A stretch of 64,000 nt of DNA from contig NZ_SGXJ01000003.1 of assembly GCF_004216905.1 (NCBI RefSeq), positions 124,001 through 188,000 on the forward strand. The letters run 5' to 3'. The notes under the pieces are model-generated. The model saw only the letters and a list, made by a program, of their open reading frames with translations. It searched no databases and was not told where the DNA came from. This document shows, piece after piece, positions 24,325 to 33,300 of this stretch. A program made the translations under genes and the position numbers. Numbering within the stretch: position 1 is the first letter of the stretch; each line of letters starts with the position of its first letter. The stretch is from Kribbella sp. VKM Ac-2569. Its GTDB lineage: Bacteria; Actinomycetota; Actinomycetes; Propionibacteriales; Kribbellaceae.

Positions 24325-25875
24325 CTATTCGCGCCAGCCGGTGAGGTCGACGGATTTGGCGGTGTCTACGCGGAACGCGAGTTTGACGGTGGTTTCGTTG
24401 TCGGGGGCGAGGTCGAGTTTCCAGGTGATGACGCCCAGGTCGGTGGTTTCCGTGGGTTCGGGGTCGGCGGTCAGTCGCTTCACGGTGATCTCGTGGTCGC
24501 GGGCGACCGGGAACTGGTCGAGCACAGTGATCCGGGCAGTACGAGGAGTGTGGTTCTCGATCTTCGTCTCGTACTCGACCTGCCGACGTCGCGTCGACCC
24601 GAGCGTCGCCTTGGTCGCGTCCCGCCGTACCAGCTTCCGCTCGACGCGAATGCGGTCGTCCAGGCCAAGAGCGAGCTCGACGTCCTCCCCGGGCGCCCAC
24701 AGCGGCAACGCGGCCGAGCCGACGAAGTCCGCCTCGTGGAAGACCGCGGCCTTGCCGGCCGGCAGCGTGTGGGCGGACGAGTTCACCACGGTGGCCCGCA
24801 GGTGTACGTCGGTGGACCGCACCGGCGCCGTGATGTAGTCCAGGTCCGCGTCGAGCTCGATCGCGGCGATCGTCGCCCGGTGCGTGGCGCCGTCGGCCGG
24901 TACGGCGACGGGTCGCGGTGGGGTGTACGTCGCCGCGGTCACGCCTTGTTCGACGGTCGCGGCCAGGTCGACGAACTCGGCCGATTGTTCGATGAATGCG
25001 GCCTGCGGTCTCACCGCGCCGCGGGACAGTGGAACCGCGGCCGGTGCGTGCGGCATCGGCGGGCGCGCGCGATCGAGGTACCAGGCGTCGAGCTCCGGCA
25101 CCTTCGCGGTCACAGTCGGACGGGCCGTCGACAACGTGAGGTCGCACTCGGGCCAGTCCTCGCCGGTGCGCTGCGTGATCAGGCCGTACCAGCTCAACGT
25201 CAGCCGATCACCCTTGAGACGTACGTCGTACGAGCTGGTCCACCCCGCCGCGGGCACGACGTACGAGAGCTCGATCTCGACCTCCGCCTCGGATTCCAGC
25301 GCCAACGCGACAGCCGCAGTACGCCGGTCCGGCACGCGCTTCTCCGTGAGTGCAGCGAGCCGACGGCCCACGGCGGCGAGACGCTCCTCCACCTCACGTC
25401 GCTGCACAGTCAGCTCCCGGCGCGTCGCCCGTACGGCGGACAACCGCCCCGCCAGCGACTCCGTGAACTCACCGAGCTCCGCCCCCGGATCACCCGACGC
25501 CAACGTGCGCGCAAAACTTCCACCGGCCCGCTTCGCCAACTGCGCGAGGAAGGTCTCGAGTTGCACCTGTACGTCGTCCGCGTCGGTGAGAGCCGCGATC
25601 TCGTCCTGCGCGGCACGCTGGACTCGCTCGAGCTCGGCGACTGTCTCGTCCGGAGCCTGCGGATGATGCCGTGTCGCCACGTCCACCCCAAGCACCGTCG
25701 CCGGTCCGCGCCCCGACACCCGCACGGAGTCCTCCTCCAGCAACAGCGGCAGCGGTTCGACGTATACGACCTGATCCCCACCGGGCACCGTAATCCGCCC
25801 CCGCCGAGTAACCCGCGCCCGATCGGGATAAACAGTCACAGCAACAACCGGCGCCTCCACCACAAGCTCACTCAT
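24325..25875 (-). CDS. Mucoidy inhibitor MuiA family / DUF4139 domain protein
   Basis: 516 aa, no signal peptide. The N-terminal DUF4140 domain (VVAVTVYPDRARVTRRGRI) is followed by a coiled coil (LERVQRAAQDEIAALTDADD to RREVEERLAAVGRRL) and the C-terminal DUF4139 beta-rich domain (LSYVVPAAGWTSSYDVRLKG onward). The family is widespread in bacteria and named for a mucoid phenotype in one species; its molecular role is unknown. The start is the ATG at 25875, where the domain homology begins. Stops of this gene and the multicopper oxidase abut with no spacer. Confidence 0.85.
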   Translation of the reverse strand: MSELVVEAPVVAVTVYPDRARVTRRGRITVPGGDQVVYVEPLPLLLEEDSVRVSGRGPATVLGVDVATRHHPQAPDETVAELERVQRAAQDEIAALTDADDVQVQLETFLAQLAKRAGGSFARTLASGDPGAELGEFTESLAGRLSAVRATRRELTVQRREVEERLAAVGRRLAALTEKRVPDRRTAAVALALESEAEVEIELSYVVPAAGWTSSYDVRLKGDRLTLSWYGLITQRTGEDWPECDLTLSTARPTVTAKVPELDAWYLDRARPPMPHAPAAVPLSRGAVRPQAAFIEQSAEFVDLAATVEQGVTAATYTPPRPVAVPADGATHRATIAAIELDADLDYITAPVRSTDVHLRATVVNSSAHTLPAGKAAVFHEADFVGSAALPLWAPGEDVELALGLDDRIRVERKLVRRDATKATLGSTRRRQVEYETKIENHTPRTARITVLDQFPVARDHEITVKRLTADPEPTETTDLGVITWKLDLAPDNETTVKLAFRVDTAKSVDLTGWRE

Positions 25876-26016
25876 GCCACGACAGTAGGCCTTCAGAGGA
25901 GTAACAGCCCCCACCTGCGCTAGCCTGCCACGCCCTCGCCCCTCGACGCGCCCGCTTCGCACGCCCCACCCGCTACTGAACAACCAACCCGGCGACCCGA
26001 GGGCGGGTCTATCGGC

Positions 26017-26190
26017 TCAAGGCTTGTGGCGCCGTGTTGACCAGCCGCCGGGGTGACTGGCATCGACGCCCGCCGTGCCTCCCGTCACGCGCTCGGTGGT
26101 CGCGGCCGGCCGCCAACGGCGAGGCCGGAGACGAGGGCAACGCCTGCCGCTCCCGGTCGCCGTATACACGTTTTCGGGTAGGTCGATCAT
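26017..26190 (-). CDS. Possible small protein, unknown
   Basis: 57 aa from ATG 26190, with AAGGGGA eight bases upstream. The sequence starts MIDLPENVYTATGSGRR and becomes Arg/Trp/Gly-rich (RPRRWRP, SHPGGWSTRR). There is no membrane segment or known motif. The good ribosome site is the main evidence; composition alone does not prove coding. Confidence 0.3.
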   Translation of the reverse strand: MIDLPENVYTATGSGRRCPRLRPRRWRPAATTERVTGGTAGVDASHPGGWSTRRHKP

Positions 26191-26235
26191 GTGACGTTTC
26201 CCCTTGTGGATAAGGGAAAACCGACTGCCGCCAAC

Positions 26236-26265
26236 TTGCCCCGCCCAGGCTGCTTGGCATAGAAT
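26236..26265 (+). promoter_or_regulatory. Promoter of the DUF222-HNH gene
   Basis: TTGCCC at 26236-26241 and TAGAAT at 26260-26265 are 18 bp apart. TAGAAT lies exactly 7 nt before the ATG at 26273, so the transcript is probably leaderless. Confidence 0.6.
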
Positions 26266-26280
26266 CGAACACATGTTCGA
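26265..26280 (+). promoter_or_regulatory. SOS (LexA) box overlapping the start codon
   Basis: TCGAACACATGTTCGA is a perfect match to the actinobacterial LexA-binding pattern TCGAAC-N4-GTTCGA. It begins at the last base of the -10 element and contains the ATG (26273) of the DUF222-HNH gene, so LexA bound here would cover the transcription start. Confidence 0.85.
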
Positions 26281-28387
26281 GGAAGATCTGGAGTCGCTGC
26301 CCACCCGCGACCTGCTGGAGCAGGCCGCGGAATGCCGCACGGTCGCCAGCCGAGCCGACGCGCGGCTGCTGGAATCCGCCCAGATCTACGCCGACCGCTT
26401 CCACCCCTCCGTGTGCGAACCCCGCCCCACCCGCAGGTCCTATGAAGGCCGCGAACGCGCCGTCGTCCTGGGCGGCGAGGGTTGTCCGGAGATCGCCGAG
26501 TTCGCGATCGCCGAATTCGCCGTCGTGCTCGGGGTCTCGCCCGGCGTCGGCCGCGACCTCCTCGCCGACGCGTTGGCGTTGCGGCACCGGTTCCCGCGCA
26601 CCTGGGCCCGGATCCAGGTCGGCGAGGCCACTCCGTGGAAGGCTCGCCAGATTGTGCGGGCGTGTATGAACCTCGACCACGCCGCCGCGGAGTACGTCGA
26701 CCGCAAGGTCGCCGCGATCGTGGACAGCATCTCGCCGTACCGGCTGGAAAAGATCGTCCGCGCGGCCCGCAAACACGCCGACCCCGCCCGCGCCGCCGCC
26801 GAGGCCACGGAGGCCGCCGACGACCGCGGTGTCTATATCGGGCGCGGTGACGGTCACGGCAACAAGACCATCTACATCAAAGCCCCCGCCGGCGCGGTCA
26901 ACCGGTGCAACACCACCATCACCGACATCGCCGAAGCCCTCAAGAAGTTCGGCGACACCCGCCCGTTCCAGCACCGCCGCGCCGACGCCATCGACATCCT
27001 GTCCGACGCCGCCTTCACCCAAGAACTCCTCGCCCAAGCCCAACACCAGCCAGACCCGCCGGACCCGGCAACCAGCCCCACCGAACCCGAGCCAGCCACC
27101 ACCCACGAACCCCACAACCCAGCAACGCCCGACACTCCGGCGGCGCCGAACGACGCCGCGATTCTGGGCAACCCGGTGCTGCAGGAGAACGTGGTGGTTG
27201 AGGACAAGGCGGTCGTGCCGGGTGATGCGGTGGTGCCCGGTGATGCGGTGGTGCCGGACGACGAGATGGTGCGGGACAACCCGGCGGCGGACCGCGACGC
27301 GGTGGTGCAGATTGGTGAGAGCGGTCAGACTGGGCCGCGGATCGTCACCCTCGGTCTGCCGCTTCCCGGCTCTCGACGTCTGCCAGACCTGCCCGGGCCA
27401 CCGGACTCGCTCGAATCATCGGATGCTCGCGAACTGCCGGACTCGGTTGAACTGCCCGGGTCGCTCGAGTTCGAGCCGGTGGAGCCGGTGGGTCCGTTGG
27501 AGGATCCGTGGCTGGAGGCTGCCGCGCCCTTGGACCCGGATCCGCCGACCGATCCGTTCGACCGGCGAACACGAGTTCAGGCCGCAGACGCGGTCAGGGA
27601 CGGGTGCAACGAACCCGGTGAGGGTTCGTCGATGGATGCTGCTGCGTTGCGGGCGCTCCGTGCCCGGCTCGCGCAGATCAAGCAGGACGCTTACGCGAAC
27701 CCGAGCTATCCCACCCACCCGAGCTACCCCGACCGCCCGGGCAGTCCGTCCGAGCCGGGCAGTTCGCCCGACCCGGGTAGCTCAGGTGAGTTGACGCGTC
27801 CGGGTGTGCCGGTGCGACCGGAGAGCGGGGCCAAGGGGCAGATGCGTCCGGTGCAGGTGCCGGTGCCGGCAGGACGGACACGGGCACGGCAGGTGCGTCC
27901 GGGGCAGACCGAGGTGGTCGTGCATCTCACCGACCACACCCTGGCCACCGGCAGCGGCGTGCTGCGCGCCGAAACCATCGGGCCGTTGCTGGCGGCTCAA
28001 CTGGCCGAACTGATCGGTTATGGCCCGTACACGGTGAAGCCGGTGATCGACCTCAACGACGCCAAGAGCGTCGACGCGTACGAGATCCCGACCTGGATCC
28101 GGGAGCGCGTCAAGCTGATGTATCCGGCCGAACTGTTCCCGTACGGCACTCGTGAAACCACGGACAGCATCGACCTGGACCACATCGAGCCGTATGACCC
28201 TCATGGGCCAACCGGGCAGACGAGTACGACGAATCTTGCGCCGCTGGGCAGGTTCGGGCACCGGGTCAAGACCCATGCCCGCGGATGGAGCGTGCACCGG
28301 ATCGACTACAAGACGCTCGAATGGACCACGCCCCATGGGTTCATCTTCCACGTCGATCCCACCGGCACCCACCGGGTCGACCCGTGA
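26273..28387 (+). CDS. DUF222 domain HNH endonuclease (13E12 repeat family)
   Basis: 704 aa. The N-terminal DUF222 helical domain spans about residues 1-250 (LLEQAAECRTVASRADARLL, GVSPGVGRDLLADALALRHR). A long, low-complexity Pro/Asp/Glu-rich linker with VVPGDA repeats covers about 255-535. The C-terminus carries an HNH nuclease with SIDLDHIEPYDP, STTNLAPLGRFGHRVKTH and HGFIFHVDP, where His, Asn and His supply metal and catalysis. Such genes are common in actinobacteria, and M. tuberculosis 13E12 copies are DNA-damage inducible. Here the start codon lies in an SOS box, which predicts LexA repression. The biological substrate is unknown; roles in DNA repair or mobile-element biology have been proposed only loosely. 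Confidence 0.9.
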   Translation: MFEEDLESLPTRDLLEQAAECRTVASRADARLLESAQIYADRFHPSVCEPRPTRRSYEGRERAVVLGGEGCPEIAEFAIAEFAVVLGVSPGVGRDLLADALALRHRFPRTWARIQVGEATPWKARQIVRACMNLDHAAAEYVDRKVAAIVDSISPYRLEKIVRAARKHADPARAAAEATEAADDRGVYIGRGDGHGNKTIYIKAPAGAVNRCNTTITDIAEALKKFGDTRPFQHRRADAIDILSDAAFTQELLAQAQHQPDPPDPATSPTEPEPATTHEPHNPATPDTPAAPNDAAILGNPVLQENVVVEDKAVVPGDAVVPGDAVVPDDEMVRDNPAADRDAVVQIGESGQTGPRIVTLGLPLPGSRRLPDLPGPPDSLESSDARELPDSVELPGSLEFEPVEPVGPLEDPWLEAAAPLDPDPPTDPFDRRTRVQAADAVRDGCNEPGEGSSMDAAALRALRARLAQIKQDAYANPSYPTHPSYPDRPGSPSEPGSSPDPGSSGELTRPGVPVRPESGAKGQMRPVQVPVPAGRTRARQVRPGQTEVVVHLTDHTLATGSGVLRAETIGPLLAAQLAELIGYGPYTVKPVIDLNDAKSVDAYEIPTWIRERVKLMYPAELFPYGTRETTDSIDLDHIEPYDPHGPTGQTSTTNLAPLGRFGHRVKTHARGWSVHRIDYKTLEWTTPHGFIFHVDPTGTHRVDP
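27215..27262 (+). repeat. 18-bp tandem repeat inside the HNH gene linker
   Basis: GTGCCGGGTGATGCGGTG (27215-27232) is followed by a copy with one change (27233-27250) and a partial third copy, encoding repeated VPGDAV. It lies in the disordered linker and likely varies in copy number between strains. Confidence 0.7.
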
Positions 28388-28598
28388 AGCCTTGCTGGGG
28401 CGAGACCGAATGCCCGTGGGTAAGGCGCAACGTGCGGCAGTTGCCACCTGGGCGGGAGCGAGCGGCTCGGCGGAAGACGCCACCAGGACGACAACAACGC
28501 CGAATCTGGCCCGATCAACATGTCGCTCGGAGGCGAGGGGGACGGGTCCGTGTGGCGGTTCCTGCGGCACCGGGAAAGTTGCCGTGGGCTAGGAATGA

Positions 28599-28970
28599 TC
28601 AGCCGCTGGGGCAGGGAAGGCCGGAGCCGTCGAGGCCGTCGGAGGGTTTGGATGGGGTGTCGGTGAGTACGACGGTGCCGCCGAGGCCGCCGAGCAATGC
28701 GGCGGTCAGGAGGATGCCGGCGAGAGCGGTCAGGCCGCGGCTGGATCGCAGGAGGGCGACACTCGAACAGGCGGCTGCCACCAAGCACATTGCGATGCCG
28801 GCCAGCGTCACGACGCCGACTTGGGGGAGTGGCGGGACGTGCCGGCAGTCTTGGGCGAGAACGGTTTCCAGCCAGTGTTGCCGGCGGGACCAGCGGTCCC
28901 AGTAGGCAAGTGCGGCCACGGTCAACGCCAGCACGCCGCCGAGGGTGAGTGCGAGGGAGCGTCGCCTCAT
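28599..28970 (-). CDS. Small membrane protein, unknown
   Basis: 123 aa. It has an N-terminal hydrophobic segment (LALTLGGVLALTVAALAYW), a short loop with HWLETVLAQDCRHVPPLP, then two more segments (VVTLAGIAMCLVAAACSSVA and GLTALAGILLTAALLGGLGG), giving three membrane helices and a short polar tail. No family is recognised. Its ATG overlaps the stop of a 23-codon frame with a strong ribosome site, so it may be translated by coupling. Confidence 0.6.
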   Translation of the reverse strand: MRRRSLALTLGGVLALTVAALAYWDRWSRRQHWLETVLAQDCRHVPPLPQVGVVTLAGIAMCLVAAACSSVALLRSSRGLTALAGILLTAALLGGLGGTVVLTDTPSKPSDGLDGSGLPCPSG

Positions 28971-29038
28971 GCCTGCGGAGCGCCACCGGGGGCGGTCCCG
29001 GGGAGCGGCCCGATCGCCGGGATCAGTTCGACCAGCAT
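28967..29038 (-). CDS. Possible 23-aa leader/coupled peptide
   Basis: ATG 29038 is preceded by GGAGAGAGG and encodes MLVELIPAIGPLPGTAPGG plus four residues. It ends in TGA overlapping the ATG of the downstream membrane protein (ATGA). The strong ribosome site and the exact 4-bp overlap suggest it is translated and couples translation of the membrane protein. Function unknown. Confidence 0.45.
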   Translation of the reverse strand: MLVELIPAIGPLPGTAPGGAPQA

Positions 29039-29177
29039 GACCTCTCTCCGTTCTTCCGCGTGAGCGTATGACCGCATGACCGCATGAGCCTAGGTCTCCC
29101 GGGGGTCGACCCGCATTGACGCCGGGGTCGTCCCCTCCGCGGGCTTCGTAGCAAAGTCGCGCTCGAGGTCCGAGACA

Positions 29178-29187
29178 TTAGCGTTAA
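29178..29187. promoter_or_regulatory. Possible distal LacI operator
   Basis: TTAGCGTTAA differs from the perfect palindrome TTAACGTTAA at 29254 by one base. The two sites are 76 bp apart, compatible with looping by a LacI-type tetramer or with two dimers. Confidence 0.45.
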
Positions 29188-29238
29188 AGGTTCTGTCCAG
29201 TCGCGAGCTCTTGACGGCGTACCGAATGACTCAGTAGC

Positions 29239-29266
29239 TTGCAGGCGTTGTTTTTAACGTTAATAT
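29239..29266 (+). promoter_or_regulatory. Promoter and proximal LacI operator of the LacI-glycosidase operon
   Basis: TTGCAG (29239-29244) and TAATAT (29261-29266) are 16 bp apart. The palindrome TTAACGTTAA at 29254-29263 overlaps the -10 element, as expected for an autorepressor with the central CG typical of LacI operators. Confidence 0.6.
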
Positions 29267-29281
29267 CAGGCAGGAGGCGGG

Positions 29282-30352
29282 ATGGGTCCGCAGCACACCA
29301 GTCGGGGGCCGGTTCCGCATGGTCATGTGACGCTTGCGCAGGTCGCGCAGCGGGCCGGGGTCTCGGCACAGTCGGTGTCGAACGCGCTCAACAACCCCGA
29401 CCGGCTGGCGGCAGAGACACGGAAGCGGATCCTGGCCGCGGTCGAGGAACTGGGCTACGAGCCGAATCTGAGCGCCCGCGCCCTGCGCAACCGGAGCTCG
29501 TCGCTGATCGCCTTCAAGATGCGCCCGTCCCGCCCGGACAAGGCGTCGCTCCTGATGGACGACTTCCTGTACGTGCTCAACGCGGCCGCCGTCGAGGCCG
29601 GCTACCACCTCATCCTGTGCCACGCCGAGGACGGCCCGGCCGGCGAGATCAAGGCGTACCGGGACCTGCTGAAGAAGACCTCGATCGACGCGTTCGTCCT
29701 GGCCGAGACGCATCACAACGACGACCGGGTCGCCGCGTTGCGTTCCTGGGGTGTGCCGTTCGCCTCGTTCGGCCGCTCCTGGGACGGCGACGACAGCCTC
29801 GCGTGGGTAGACGTCGACGGCCGCGCCGGCACCCGCGCCGCGACCGACCACGTGGCGGCGCAAGGACACACAAGGATCGGCCACATCGGCTGGCTCGCGG
29901 AGTCCGAGCTCGGCCAGGACCGCCGTGAAGGATGGCTCGACGCCTGCCGCGAGCGCGAACTCGAGGCCGATTTGCAGGCCGCGGTCGTGGACTCACTCGA
30001 AGCCGGCTGCCAGGCCGCACACCGCATGCTCGATGCCTCGCGGCCCGCGACCGCGCTCGTCTGTGCGTCCGACACGCTCGCGCTCGGCGTGATGCGGGCG
30101 CTGCACGAAAGAGGTCTGCGGCCCGGAGTCGATGTCGCGATCACCGGGTACGACGACTCGCCGACAGCCGCCCTGGTGAGTCCGGGTCTGACCACCCTGC
30201 GCCAGCCGATCGACGAGGTCGGACGGCAGCTGATCCAGGCCATCGACAACCTGATGGCCGGCGATCCCCGCCAGCCGCAACACGTCCTGCTCGAACCGGA
30301 ACTGGTGGTCCGCGGATCCAGCCTGCCCGGACCACGCATGCGTACCTCCTGA
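29282..30352 (+). CDS. LacI family transcriptional regulator
   Basis: 356 aa. The helix-turn-helix reads VTLAQVAQRAGVSAQSVSNA with the hinge helix LSARALRNRSSSL near residue 65, after a 14-residue N-terminal extension. The sugar-binding domain ends with GYDDSPTAALVSPGLTTLRQ. AGGAGG precedes the ATG. It starts 11 bp before the end-to-end neighbour, the large glycosidase-like gene, and has operator-like palindromes over its own promoter. It should repress this operon and respond to a sugar released by the enzymes. Confidence 0.93.
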   Translation: MGPQHTSRGPVPHGHVTLAQVAQRAGVSAQSVSNALNNPDRLAAETRKRILAAVEELGYEPNLSARALRNRSSSLIAFKMRPSRPDKASLLMDDFLYVLNAAAVEAGYHLILCHAEDGPAGEIKAYRDLLKKTSIDAFVLAETHHNDDRVAALRSWGVPFASFGRSWDGDDSLAWVDVDGRAGTRAATDHVAAQGHTRIGHIGWLAESELGQDRREGWLDACRERELEADLQAAVVDSLEAGCQAAHRMLDASRPATALVCASDTLALGVMRALHERGLRPGVDVAITGYDDSPTAALVSPGLTTLRQPIDEVGRQLIQAIDNLMAGDPRQPQHVLLEPELVVRGSSLPGPRMRTS

Positions 30353-30363
30353 AGGGACCCAAG

Positions 30364-33300
30364 ATGAGGCACGGAACCAGACTGCTAGCGGTGCTAGGCG
30401 CCGCAGCGCTCGTGGTGACCGCAGTGATCTCCGCCCCGGCCGCACCCGCGGCCGCCCCGCCCGCCGATCCGTTCGTGGTGAACGTCGAGAACCTCCCGAA
30501 CGGTCGCGGAGTCGGCGGCGCCATGGATCTGACGTCGTACGGCGACCTGGACTGGGTGCACGTCACCGGTACGGGGATCGACCGCAAGGCCGGCGTACCG
30601 CAGGCGATCGCGGTCGACGACCTGAATCCCGACGGCGGCCGGACCACGCTCGACGACAGCCCGATCTCGTTCGGGTGGTCGGACGGACCGTCCGCGGCCA
30701 CGGGCGTCACCACCGGAGGCGTGTTCAACTACGACACGACGACCGTGGGCGACACGACGGCCCACGACGCCGGCTACCGGATCACCGTTCCGGCCGCAGA
30801 CTCGCCACGACGTCTGGTGTTCGTGGGTGGGATATGGCAGGCCACCGGAGCCGTGACTGTCGCGGCGGTTGACGGCAGCGGTACGGCGTACACCACGCAG
30901 ATCAACGCGAGTGGTACGGCGGCCGCCAAGCGTTATACCGTGACGATTCGCCCGGGAGAGGGTGTCGTTGTGACGGGCAAATATTCGAGCAAACTCCAGG
31001 CGGCGGGCAACCTGTCCCTGTCGGCCGCGGCGCTCTCGACATTGTCGTCCGGCCTAACGACAACCGCGGCACCAGTCGCTATGAACCTGACGGCCGAGGG
31101 TGTCGACGACTGGTTGCATCTGGACGGATCGACGGTCAATCGTCGCGCCGGCGTGCCGGATTCGACGCCACGACTCGCGGTCGCGAACCGGCAGACGGGC
31201 GCCGCGATCGGCTCGCAGAGCGACAACCCGGTGAGCTATTCGTGGACGAACGGTACGCCGACCGCGTCCCAGCCGGGCACCCGTCACGGTGGGATCTTCT
31301 TCGCCGACGGCGCGAACACCGACGTCGACCTCACCGATCCGTACGGGTACGACCTCACGGTTCCAGCGGCAGCGGAACGCCGTACGCTGCGCTTCGTCTC
31401 CGGGGTATGGCGTGCCTCGGCGAAGATCTCGGTCTACGTCAACGGAGCGCCGGCCTTCGTGAATACTGATCTGGTCAGCACCGATCCGTCGGTCACCAGG
31501 CTCTTCGAGCTGAACCTCGCGCCCGGCGACTCGGCCCGGATCAGCGCGCAGTTGACCCGCAAGACGCATGCCTCAGGCAACGTCACATTGGCAGGAGTAG
31601 CGTTGGCAAGCGACTACCGACAGCTGATCCAGAACGTTATCGACGAGGCGGCGTCGGCCGATGTGTACGCCGCGAGCGCGTCGGCGCAACGTCAACTGGA
31701 CAACGAGATCACGGCAGCGACGGCGACTCTCGCGGACGGCGGCGCACAGGAGGACGAGCTGCGACTGGCATACACGTTCCTCAAGGCGGCCTTCGACGAG
31801 GCGTTGTCGTCTGCGGCGAACGCGCAGTACACCTCCGTGACGAACCCGGGACTCACGTCGTCGTTCGGTTGGGAAGGTGACCTCAACGCGCCGATCGCCT
31901 TCATCGACGGCAGCTACCGGCTGCGCAGCCGGGGCGACGCGATGATCACGTTCGGGGTGCCGAACATCCCGGGAAAGATCAAGTGGTCGAACGCCGAGGG
32001 GTACCTGCCGGCGTTCGTCAGCGAGTACTCGAAGGACGGGCTCGGGATCAAGGTCGAGAACTTCGCCGATCTGGTCGTTGTCGGCGGCAACCGATTCGAG
32101 GTCGCGTACTCGCGGATGACGGTCACCAACACCACGTCGACATCGGCCCGGCTGCCGCGGGTGTCGAACCTGTTGACGCCCCTGAATCCAGCAGAGACCA
32201 CAGTGGGCGCCGGGCAGACCGTCGTACGCGACTATGCAGTGGCTGCCGATCGATTCGGTGGCACGTACGACTGGCCGACCGCGGTCCAGTTGCAACAGCT
32301 CGGCGGGTTCGACCAGCATTACAGCCACATGCGCCAGTACTGGAACAACCGCCTGTCGGCGATCGCGAACATCACCGACCTGCCGGACAAGCGGCTGATC
32401 AACGCCTACAAGGCCGGGTACATCTACACGTTGATCATCCGTGACGACATCAACGGCGCGAAGGAACTGCACGTCGGTGAGAACGGGTACGACGAGATGT
32501 TCGATCACGACACGATCGGCATCGTGTCGACCCTGCTGACGATCGGCGACTTCACCTATGCGCGCGACTACCTGTCCACGCTGCCGGCGCAGCTGCAGTA
32601 CGACGACGCGAAGTGGAAGTACAGCTGGCCGTACGCCCTGTACCTGCAGCGCACCGGCGACAAGGACTTCATCCGCAGCCGGTTCGAGACGATCAAGAAG
32701 AACACTCACACGATCGAGACCGACCGGATCGACGGCGGCACCGGGATCATCAAGCAGACCGACGCGATCGACTCCCACGGGTACTGGACGATCGACAACT
32801 GGTCCGCGCTGACCGGACTCACGACGTACCGCTATCTCGCCACGGCACTCGGGGAGACCGCGGAGGCCGCGTGGGCGAAGGCGGAGTACGACGACCTGCT
32901 GAAGGTGGCGACCGCCCGTATCGATCAGACGATGAAGCAGTACGGCCTGGACTACATCCCGATCTCGATGGTCGAACCGAACGAGACCGGTCCGCGTAAG
33001 GATCCGCGGGACGCGAACTGGGCCTCGATGTTCCTGTTCGGGCGATGGGCCTGGGACGGGTACCTGTTCGGCGCCGCGCAGAGCGGGACGATGTTCGACA
33101 AGATCGACGACACGTACACGCACGGGTTCGAGCGGCGTAAGGACGTCTCCGACACGATCTACAACTTCGGCGGGTATCCGCACGGGTACTTCTCGAGCGC
33201 GTACAACGCCGGGTACGGGAGTGCCGCGTTGCGTGGCGAGGAGTATCGCGATCTGGGCATCAAGTCGTACCAGTACATGATCGACAAGACGATGAGTGGA

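Larger units (their letters stand above)
25876..26272. other. Divergent intergenic region with hairpin and one possible small gene
   Basis: This 397-bp region separates the MuiA-like gene from the DUF222-HNH gene. It contains a possible 57-aa minus-strand gene (26017-26190), an imperfect hairpin TTTCCCCTT-GTGGAT-AAGGGAAA at 26196-26217 that also includes TTGTGGATAA (a DnaA-box match), and the promoter and SOS box of the HNH gene. Nothing else is recognised. Confidence 0.45.

Noticed and set aside
28388..28598. Possible small plus-strand gene after the HNH gene (frame starting near 28410)
   Set aside because: The frame is rich in Thr/Ala/Gly/Cys with no ribosome site or motif, so I treat the region as non-coding.
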